Assembly (NCBI RefSeq): GCF_009687845.1
Contig: NZ_BLAD01000076.1
Location: 1 to 64,000, forward strand
Direction: 5' to 3'
Origin: Acrocarpospora corrugata
GTDB lineage: Bacteria; Actinomycetota; Actinomycetes; Streptosporangiales; Streptosporangiaceae
DNA: 64,000 bases
The position numbers and the translations under genes were made by a program. Positions 58,492-64,000 of the stretch are shown one piece after another (position 1 is the stretch's first letter; the number at the start of each line of letters is the position of its first letter). The notes below the pieces were generated by a model. It saw only the letters and a list, made by a program, of their open reading frames with translations, was not told the DNA's origin and ran no database searches.

Positions 58492-59607
58492 ATGTGGCCT
58501 TTCACCGGCCGAGCGGCGGAACGCGATCTGGTCCGCTCGGCCTTACGCGCGGGCGGCGGAATCCTCATCTTCGGCGCGGCGGGCTCCGGGCGGACCCGCC
58601 TGCTGGCCGAATCGGCCGCGGGCGCGCACGGGAGCCGCGCCCGCGTCCGGGGCGCCGGCGCGGACGTGCCCTTCGGGGCCTTCGCCCGCCTGCTGGGCAA
58701 CCCGGCGTGCCCGGTGAACCCGCTCGGCTGGGCGATCAGGGCGCTCGGCGAGGCTCCGGCCGTCCTGGAGGTGGACGACGCCCACCTGCTCGACCCGCAC
58801 TCGGCCGCGCTGGTACGGCATCTGGTCACCGAGCGCGGCACCCGGCTGGCGGCGACGGTCCGGTCGGGCGTCCCCGTGCCCGAGCCGATCCTGGCGCTCT
58901 GGCGGGAGGGCCTGGTCGACCGGGTGGACCTGGCCCCGCTCAACCCGCGCGAGACCGGCCTGCTGCTGGCCGCCGCGCTGGGCGGCCCGGTCGAGGTGGG
59001 CACCGCCCGCCGGCTGCACCACGCCAGCGGCGGCAACATCCGGCTCCTGGGCGAGCTGGCCGGCGGCGTGACCATGACCCGGATCCACGGCCAGTGGCAG
59101 TGGCAGGGCGAGCTGACTCTCACTCCCCGGCTGCGGCACCTGGCCGAGGCCGAGCTGGCCGAGCTTGACCCGGCCGAGTCCGAGGCGGTCGGCCTGGTCG
59201 CGCTGGGCGAGCCCGTCGACCTGGAGGTGCTGCTGGAGCTGGCCGACCGGGAGGCGGTGGCCCGGCTGGAGCGGCGCGGCCTGATCGTCCGCACGCCTCC
59301 GCGCGCCCGGCTGGCCAACCCGATCCTGGCCGGCGTGGCCCGGGAACGTGCCACCGCGCCGCGTACCCCCGACAGACTCGCCCGCCTGGTAGCCGCCCCC
59401 GAGACGCGGGCGGAGCGCTGGAGCGGCGAGCTCAGCGCCCGCGAGATCGAGGTGGCCAGACTCGCCTCCTGGAACCTGACCAACCGGGAGATCGCCGACT
59501 GGCTGGTCCTGTCCCCCAGAACAGTCGCCAACCACCTCTGCCGCGTCTACACCAAACTCGGCGTGCACGACAGGGGCGACCTCGCCCCTTTCCTGGCAAC
59601 CGCCTAG
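58492..59607 (+). CDS. Short LuxR-type regulator with reduced ATPase domain (LAL-like)
   Basis: The 371-residue protein has an N-terminal P-loop region (FTGRAAERDLV, ILIFGAAGSGRTRLLAE; Walker B-like AVLEVDDAHLLD) and a C-terminal LuxR helix-turn-helix (LSAREIEVARLASWNLTNRE, VLSPRTVANHLCRVYTKLG). It looks like a LAL-family regulator cut down from the usual 900 residues to the ATPase core and the DNA-binding domain. ATG 58492 follows GGAGG. Nested palindromes lie upstream. The target is unknown. Confidence 0.88.
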   Translation: MWPFTGRAAERDLVRSALRAGGGILIFGAAGSGRTRLLAESAAGAHGSRARVRGAGADVPFGAFARLLGNPACPVNPLGWAIRALGEAPAVLEVDDAHLLDPHSAALVRHLVTERGTRLAATVRSGVPVPEPILALWREGLVDRVDLAPLNPRETGLLLAAALGGPVEVGTARRLHHASGGNIRLLGELAGGVTMTRIHGQWQWQGELTLTPRLRHLAEAELAELDPAESEAVGLVALGEPVDLEVLLELADREAVARLERRGLIVRTPPRARLANPILAGVARERATAPRTPDRLARLVAAPETRAERWSGELSAREIEVARLASWNLTNREIADWLVLSPRTVANHLCRVYTKLGVHDRGDLAPFLATA

Positions 59608-60242
59608 AACAGCGCCCGCAGCACGTTCAAATCGACTTCGAGCAGGGACGGCACGACCAGCCGTCCCGGCGCCGCCGGGATCGGCACCACGCTCGGCACC
59701 GCCACCACCCGGCACCCGGCGGCGGTGGCCGCGGCCACCCCGTTCGGCGAGTCCTCCAGCACCGCGCAGCACTCCGGCCGCGCCGACAGCAGCCGGGCCG
59801 CGGTCAGGTACGGCTCCGGGTCCGGCTTGGTCCTGGCCACGTCGTCGGCGGTGACCACGATCGCGAACCGGTCCCGCCCGACCACGTCGAGCACCGCGTC
59901 GGCGACCGGCTTCAGCGAGGAGGTGACCAGGCCGGTCCGCACCCCGGCGTCGTTCAGCTCGGCGAGCAGTTCGAGCGCCCCCGGCATCGGCTCGACCTCG
60001 ACCAGCAGCCGCTCGACCATCCCGTCGAGCAGCCAGCGGGCGACCTCGTCCGGCGGCGCGTCGGACCCGGTGAGGTCGAGCATGTAGGCGACGGTCCTGT
60101 CCCAGGACCCGCCCACCAGGGCGGCCCCGTGCTCGGGCCCCCAGGAGCCGCCGAGCCGCTCCACCACCTCGGTCTCGACCTCGAACCACACCTTCTCGGT
60201 GTCGACCAGCAGGCCGTCCATGTCGAACAGAACCGCGTCCAC
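59604..60242 (-). CDS. HAD-superfamily phosphatase/phosphoglucomutase-like hydrolase
   Basis: The 212-residue protein has the HAD motifs: DMDGLLVDTE with the nucleophile Asp, LVTSSLKP, and TKPDPEPYLTAARLL plus VLEDSPNGVAAATAAG. The cap helices between residues 15 and 80 place it in subfamily I, near beta-phosphoglucomutases and phosphoglycolate phosphatases; the substrate is open. GTG 60242 gives VDAVLFDMDG. Its end overlaps the convergent LuxR gene by 4 bp. Confidence 0.92.
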   Translation of the reverse strand: MDAVLFDMDGLLVDTEKVWFEVETEVVERLGGSWGPEHGAALVGGSWDRTVAYMLDLTGSDAPPDEVARWLLDGMVERLLVEVEPMPGALELLAELNDAGVRTGLVTSSLKPVADAVLDVVGRDRFAIVVTADDVARTKPDPEPYLTAARLLSARPECCAVLEDSPNGVAAATAAGCRVVAVPSVVPIPAAPGRLVVPSLLEVDLNVLRALF

Positions 60243-60459
60243 GGCGTTGTACCCCTCGGGAGAATTCAGGCGTGCAGTCCGGTACGCATGACGGTCTGCC
60301 GGCTACGCGCCAAGCCTATCGGGAGCACAACGTGACCAATTGGACACACCGTCCAACTATCCCGGGAACACCGGGGTTGTGCGGTCCTTCCCGCGCGAAG
60401 ATAACGCTTGAGCCGTCACTCCGAATAGTCTTAGCCTCACGACTACGTGAGGAGGCGGC

Positions 60460-61314
60460 TTGATCGAGCTCGAAGGGCTCCCTGAGCTCGTCGATCCGGT
60501 GCTCATCGCCGCGTTCGAAGGGTGGAACGACGCGGGCGAGGCGTCCAGCGGCGTGCTGGCCCACCTCGAAGCGGAGTGGAAGGCCACCCCGCTGGTCGAA
60601 CTCGACCCGGAGGACTACTACGACTTCCAGGTCACCCGCCCCATCGTGGAGCTGGGCGAGGGCCTGACCAGGTCCATCACCTGGCCGACCACCCGGCTGC
60701 TGGTGGCCCGCCCGCCCGGGGCCAAGCGGGACGTGGTGCTGCTGCGCGGCATCGAGCCGAACATGCGCTGGCGCAGCTTCTGCGCCGAGATCGTCGGCCT
60801 CTGCCACGACCTGGGGGTGGAGCTGGCGCTGCTGCTCGGCGCGCTGCTGAACGACTCCCCGCACACCCGCCCGGTGCCGATCGTCGGCTCGGTCAGCGAC
60901 CCCGGGCTGGCCCGGGTGCTGAACCTGGAGCCGACCAAATACGAGGGGCCGACCGGCATCGTCGGCGTGCTGCAGCACTCGCTCGGCAGCGCCGGAATGC
61001 AGGCGGTCTCACTGTGGGCGTCCATTCCGCACTATGTCGCCCAGCCCCCGAACCCGAAGGCCACTCTGGCGCTACTCCGCAGGGTAGAGGACATGCTGGA
61101 CATTCCCATGCCGTACGGGGACCTCACCGAAGAGGCGCGGGCCTGGGAGACCGGGGTGGACGAGCTGGCCTCGCAGGACTCCGAGGTCGCCGAGTATGTG
61201 CGGGAGCTGGAAGAGCGCAAGGACGCCGCCGAACTCCCCGAGGCGAGCGGCGACGCGATCGCGGCCGAGTTCGAGCGTTATCTGCGCCGCCGCGACCGGG
61301 GCACCGACGGATAA
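60460..61314 (+). CDS. PAC2-family protein
   Basis: The 284-residue protein has the PAC2 family pattern: LVDPVLIAAFEGWNDAGEASSG, DYYDFQVTRP, GIEPNMRWRSFCAEIVGL and VSLWASIPHYVAQPPNPKA. The family is named for a eukaryotic proteasome-assembly chaperone, but actinobacterial members are structural homologues with unproven function. The TTG start at 60460 is supported by GGAGG with 6-bp spacing. It stands alone, 20 kb from the mpa-dop segment of the proteasome locus. Confidence 0.9.
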   Translation: MIELEGLPELVDPVLIAAFEGWNDAGEASSGVLAHLEAEWKATPLVELDPEDYYDFQVTRPIVELGEGLTRSITWPTTRLLVARPPGAKRDVVLLRGIEPNMRWRSFCAEIVGLCHDLGVELALLLGALLNDSPHTRPVPIVGSVSDPGLARVLNLEPTKYEGPTGIVGVLQHSLGSAGMQAVSLWASIPHYVAQPPNPKATLALLRRVEDMLDIPMPYGDLTEEARAWETGVDELASQDSEVAEYVRELEERKDAAELPEASGDAIAAEFERYLRRRDRGTDG

Positions 61315-61431
61315 ATCCCGAGTCCGGCTCGGATAATCGCTCTCAAACCCAATCACCGGGGTTTCTCGTATTTCATCGGGATTTGCGGTAATAATTGCCG
61401 CTACAACTGGCCTGCGCACCTTAGGGCGACC

Positions 61432-62022
61432 ATGCCGACTGCCCAACCCGATCCTCACCAGAGAGCACAGGAGACGCGGCAGCGCGTCCTGAAGATGGCC
61501 GTTCTGATGAAGTCGAGCACCGCCGCGGACGGCGGCGCCGCGTACCCGCACCTGCGGGGCACCACGCCGCAGCAGGCGGTGGACACCTTTCTCGCCCTGC
61601 TCCAGGACCGGCTGCCGATGTGGCTGCGGATCCTGCATGATCTGTCGCACCTGGCCGGCAAGGGCCGGGTGACCGACAACCTGCTGCCGATCGCCAAGGC
61701 GGGCATCGAGTACTACGCCGAGGTGCAGGCCACCGCGATGCCCGCGTTCGTGTCGCCGACCCTGACCGTGCGGTTCCGGCAGGCGCTCAGGGACAGCGAG
61801 CTGGGCCCGCAGGCCGAGATCGAGCCGCTGGCCGCCTACCTCGCCGCCGAGCAGGCGCTGGGCCGGATCGGGCCGGAGGTGAAGCCGGAGGCCACCGCCC
61901 GGCTGCTGCTGGCGGGGTGCTTCCGGCACGCGTACTACGAGATGTTCACCGGCGCGGACTCCGAGCCCTCCCGGGACGAGAGTGCCGAGGACATCGTCCG
62001 CGAGCTCCGGCTGGAGGCCTGA
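61432..62022 (+). CDS. TetR-type ligand-binding domain protein without a helix-turn-helix
   Basis: The 196-residue protein resembles only the C-terminal regulatory domain of TetR proteins: VDTFLALLQDRLPMWLRILHDL and later LAAEQALGRIGPEVKPEATARLLLAGCFRHAYYE. The N-terminal 45 residues have no TetR DNA-binding motif and the 117 bp upstream do not encode one. It may be a decayed regulator or a stand-alone sensor. ATG 61432 follows AGGG. Its last 88 bp overlap the convergent sirB-like gene. Confidence 0.7.
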   Translation: MPTAQPDPHQRAQETRQRVLKMAVLMKSSTAADGGAAYPHLRGTTPQQAVDTFLALLQDRLPMWLRILHDLSHLAGKGRVTDNLLPIAKAGIEYYAEVQATAMPAFVSPTLTVRFRQALRDSELGPQAEIEPLAAYLAAEQALGRIGPEVKPEATARLLLAGCFRHAYYEMFTGADSEPSRDESAEDIVRELRLEA

Positions 62023-62687
62023 GCCTCGTCGAATCTGGCCCACACCAGGGCGGCCAGGTCGTCGTCGGCGCCGAGCGGCGCGGACACCAGGTCGGCGCTG
62101 CTCTCGGCCAGCCGGTTCTGGAAGTGGCCGGGGGCCAGCAGGTAGGAGGCCACGGCCACCCGCGGCCCGGTCCGGGTGGTCCTGGCACGGGTCAGGGCCT
62201 CGGCCAGGGTGGGGGTGCCGCCGGTCGCGAAGGCGGCGGTGACCGGGCGCGACAGCCGTACCGACAGCAGGCGGGCGGCGGCCCGGACGTCGTCGAGGGC
62301 CGCGGGGTCGCTGGAACCGGCCGCGCCGAGCACGACCGCGTCGCCGGGGCGCAGCCCGGCCTCGGTGAGGCGGCGGGCCAGCACGGCGGTGAGCAGCGGG
62401 TGCGGGCCGAGCGGAGCGGCCACCCGGGCGTCGGGGCGGACCCGGGCGACGACCTCGGGCAGGTCGGCGCGGGCGTGGTAGCCGCCCGCGAGCAGCAGCG
62501 GCACCACGGCCACCGGGCCCACCGTGGCGGCCAGCACGTCGGCCAGCGGCGGCGAGCTGAGCTCCAGGAAGGCCAGCCGGACCCGGTGCCCGGGGCGCCG
62601 GCGGCGGACCCGGCCGGCCAGGTCGGCGAGGACCGCCGACCACTGGCCGTCCCTGGCGCCGTGCCCGGCCATGATCAGGGTGGTCAT
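61935..62687 (-). CDS. Sirohydrochlorin chelatase (SirB/CbiX-like)
   Basis: The 250-residue protein has the class II chelatase pattern: TTLIMAGHGARDGQ with the first metal-binding His, VPLLLAGGYHARADLPEVV with the second, then LGPHPLLTAVLARRL. Two half-domains are present (about 1-115 and 120-225). Next to hemD and nirD it is most likely the iron chelatase for siroheme, not the cobalt enzyme. ATG 62687 overlaps the hemD stop as ATGA. The last 29 residues (Ser/Arg-rich) are encoded over the convergent gene and may be extra. Confidence 0.88.
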   Translation of the reverse strand: MTTLIMAGHGARDGQWSAVLADLAGRVRRRRPGHRVRLAFLELSSPPLADVLAATVGPVAVVPLLLAGGYHARADLPEVVARVRPDARVAAPLGPHPLLTAVLARRLTEAGLRPGDAVVLGAAGSSDPAALDDVRAAARLLSVRLSRPVTAAFATGGTPTLAEALTRARTTRTGPRVAVASYLLAPGHFQNRLAESSADLVSAPLGADDDLAALVWARFDEAQASSRSSRTMSSALSSREGSESAPVNIS

Positions 62688-63880
62688 GCCTCGTCCCGCT
62701 CGCAGGCCAGCCGGTAGCCGCGCTTGACCACGGTCTCCACGATGCCGCTCGGCCCGAGGGCGCGGCGGAGCCGGGTGATCGCCATCTCCACGGCGTGCTC
62801 GGCCGAGTCCCTGGAAGGCCCGCCGGGCAGCACCAGGCGCAGCTCGGCCCGGGACACCACGTGGCCGGGCCGGTCGGCGAGGCGCTTGAGCACGGCCATC
62901 GGCGCCGGCGGCAGCGGCTTGAGCTCGCTGTCCACGGCCACCGCGTGGCCGCGGATCTCCAGCTGGTGCTGCCCCGCGATGAGCCGGGTGACGCTGTGCT
63001 CGGGCAGGTGCCTGGCCAGCGCGCGGGCCAGCGAGCCGAGCCTGGCCCGGTCCGGCTGGATCACCGGGACGCCCCGGGACAGCAGCGGCTGCGCGGTCAC
63101 CGGGCCGACGCAGGCGGCCACCACCGGGCCGGCGAAGGCGGCCACCAGGGAGTCCTCCAGGCCGTCCGCGCGGGCCGCGTTGAGCATGGCCAGCACGGCG
63201 GGGGCGCTGGTGAACGCGACCGCGTCCACCGAACCGGAGACGGCCTGGCTGACCAGGCGGCGCAGCGGCGAGGTGTCCCGGTAGGGCAGCCAGCGGTAGA
63301 CGGGGACCTCGGTCACGAGCGCCCCGGCCGCGCGCAGTTCGGCCACGAAGCCGGTGAGCGGTTCGCCGTGCAGCTGGACGGCGATCCTGCGGCCGCGCAG
63401 GTCCTGGGCGAGCAGGTACTGCTTGACCTCCTCGCAGGACTCGGTCGCGGGGGTCCAGTGGTCGGTCAGCCCGGCCGCGCGGACCGCGCCGCGCGCCTTG
63501 GGGCCGCGGGTCAGCAGGCGGGCCCCGGTGAGGTGCCCGGCCAGGTCGCCGGACAGGCCCCAGCCCTCGGCCGCGGCCATCCAGCCGCGGAATCCGACCC
63601 CGGTGGTGACCACCACGTCGTCGACGGGGTTGGCCAGGCACTCCCGGGTGGAGGCGAGCAGGTCGGCGTCCTCGGCCAGCGGCACCAGCCGGATCGCGGG
63701 GGCCCGGACCACCCGGGCGCCGCGCCGCTCCAGCAGGGCGGCGAACTCCTCGCGGCGGCGGGTGGCGGTCACCCCGATGGTGAAACCGGCCAGCGCGTCG
63801 GGCGCGGTCTCGGGGGATCCGAGCTCCACCGGCGTGTCCGCCGGAGCTTGCGCCGGAGCTTCTTCGAGTAGCGCGGTCAC
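62684..63880 (-). CDS. hemD: Uroporphyrinogen-III synthase fused to a winged-helix DNA-binding domain
   Basis: The 398-residue protein has a HemD-like part (about residues 30-285; FTIGVTATRRREEFAALLERR, VVTTGVGFRGWMAAAE, VAFTSAPAVLAMLN, VACVGPVTAQPL) and a C-terminal OmpR/PhoB-type winged helix (about 300-395; VLKRLADRPGHVVSRAELR, SAEHAVEMAITRLRRALG and VVKRGYRLA). This fusion occurs in actinobacterial nitrite-reductase operons and may regulate nitrogen genes as well as, or instead of, tetrapyrrole synthesis. GTG 63880 overlaps the nirD stop (GTGA). Confidence 0.9.
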   Translation of the reverse strand: MTALLEEAPAQAPADTPVELGSPETAPDALAGFTIGVTATRRREEFAALLERRGARVVRAPAIRLVPLAEDADLLASTRECLANPVDDVVVTTGVGFRGWMAAAEGWGLSGDLAGHLTGARLLTRGPKARGAVRAAGLTDHWTPATESCEEVKQYLLAQDLRGRRIAVQLHGEPLTGFVAELRAAGALVTEVPVYRWLPYRDTSPLRRLVSQAVSGSVDAVAFTSAPAVLAMLNAARADGLEDSLVAAFAGPVVAACVGPVTAQPLLSRGVPVIQPDRARLGSLARALARHLPEHSVTRLIAGQHQLEIRGHAVAVDSELKPLPPAPMAVLKRLADRPGHVVSRAELRLVLPGGPSRDSAEHAVEMAITRLRRALGPSGIVETVVKRGYRLACERDEA

Positions 63881-64000
63881 AGAACGCTCACCTCTACCAT
63901 CCCACTGGTGACACGAATCGGAAATATCGGGATAAAAGTCGCCGGGTCGTCCAAGCAGGCGCCGGTGACCAGGGAGAACACTTGCTTGTGCATGGGGGAG
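63877..64000 (-). CDS. nirD: Nitrite reductase small subunit NirD, C-terminal fragment (runs off the window)
   Basis: The 40 codons present read SPMHKQVFSLVTGACLDD and end PIRVTSGMVEVSVL, which matches the end of the NirD Rieske-like domain (second ligand region CPLHK, then the LxTGxCLDDP segment). The stop overlaps the hemD start by 4 bp, placing nirD, hemD and the sirB-like gene in one operon. The rest of nirD and probably nirB lie to the right of the window. Confidence 0.8.
   Translation of the reverse strand, partial: SPMHKQVFSLVTGACLDDPATFIPIFPIRVTSGMVEVSVL

Noticed and set aside
60460-61314. Part of the proteasome gene cluster (PAC2 chaperone)
   Set aside because: The name comes from a eukaryotic assembly factor; the gene is about 20 kb away from the nearest proteasome gene and no operon link is visible.
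61935-62687. Cobalt chelatase CbiX of the B12 pathway
   Set aside because: Overlap with hemD and nirD points to siroheme synthesis; the B12 genes already include cobN with its ATPase partner.

Overview
This is 64 kb of very GC-rich chromosomal DNA from an actinomycete. A mycelial Streptosporangiales-like host is my inference, based on the complete Pup-proteasome gene set, many GTG starts, G/C-dominated third codon positions, LuxR/TetR/FHA/Ser-Thr kinase regulators and general gene order. I see no rRNA, tRNA, CRISPR array, insertion sequence or prophage.

The backbone is the pupylation-proteasome superlocus on the minus strand. In the direction of transcription it runs: trmI (40784-41647), mpa/arc (38815-40578), an RCC1-repeat secreted protein, an acyltransferase, dop (34250-35767), then far downstream pup (12752-12961), prcB, prcA, a lipoprotein, pafA (7925-9283), an FKBP lipoprotein, pafB, pafC, a small membrane protein, tatA and tatC, and a truncated lipid-kinase gene at the left edge. 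Mpa unfolds pupylated substrates into the PrcBA core. Dop deamidates Pup (which ends GGQ) and removes it. PafA ligates it. PafBC is the WYL-type DNA-damage activator pair.

Between dop and pup sits a cobalamin block of about 20 kb (14588-34212) with two B12 riboswitches on the minus strand. It has three transcription units: cobN alone (minus, riboswitch 18808-18942); cobG-cobH-cobIJ-cobK-cbiD (plus, 19605-25147, every junction a 4-bp stop/start overlap); and cbtB-cbtA-histidine phosphatase-chlID-cobO-cobB-PPOX protein-cobL-cobM (minus, 34079-26031, riboswitch 34123-34212). Together they cover cobalt uptake, chelation, most of the corrin-ring methylations, a,c-diamide formation and adenosylation. 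The block mixes aerobic-route genes (cobG, cobN) with anaerobic-type cbiD. No cobF is in the window. Several of these genes carry in-frame tandem repeats in linkers or at the N terminus, which the proteasome genes do not.

The right part (41.7-64 kb) is a mosaic of ordinary modules: a tandem GNAT acetyltransferase; an aminotransferase/PfkB kinase pair with a divergent TetR regulator; an FHA protein; a site-2 protease; a RecB-like nuclease; a NarL-type two-component pair; a five-gene peptide ABC transporter operon; a LuxR regulator; a HAD phosphatase; a PAC2 protein; a TetR-like protein without a DNA-binding domain; and, at the right edge, the end of a nitrite-reductase/siroheme operon (nirD fragment, hemD-wHTH fusion, sirB-like chelatase).

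Functions rest on motifs read from the translations and on remembered family features. No database search was run.
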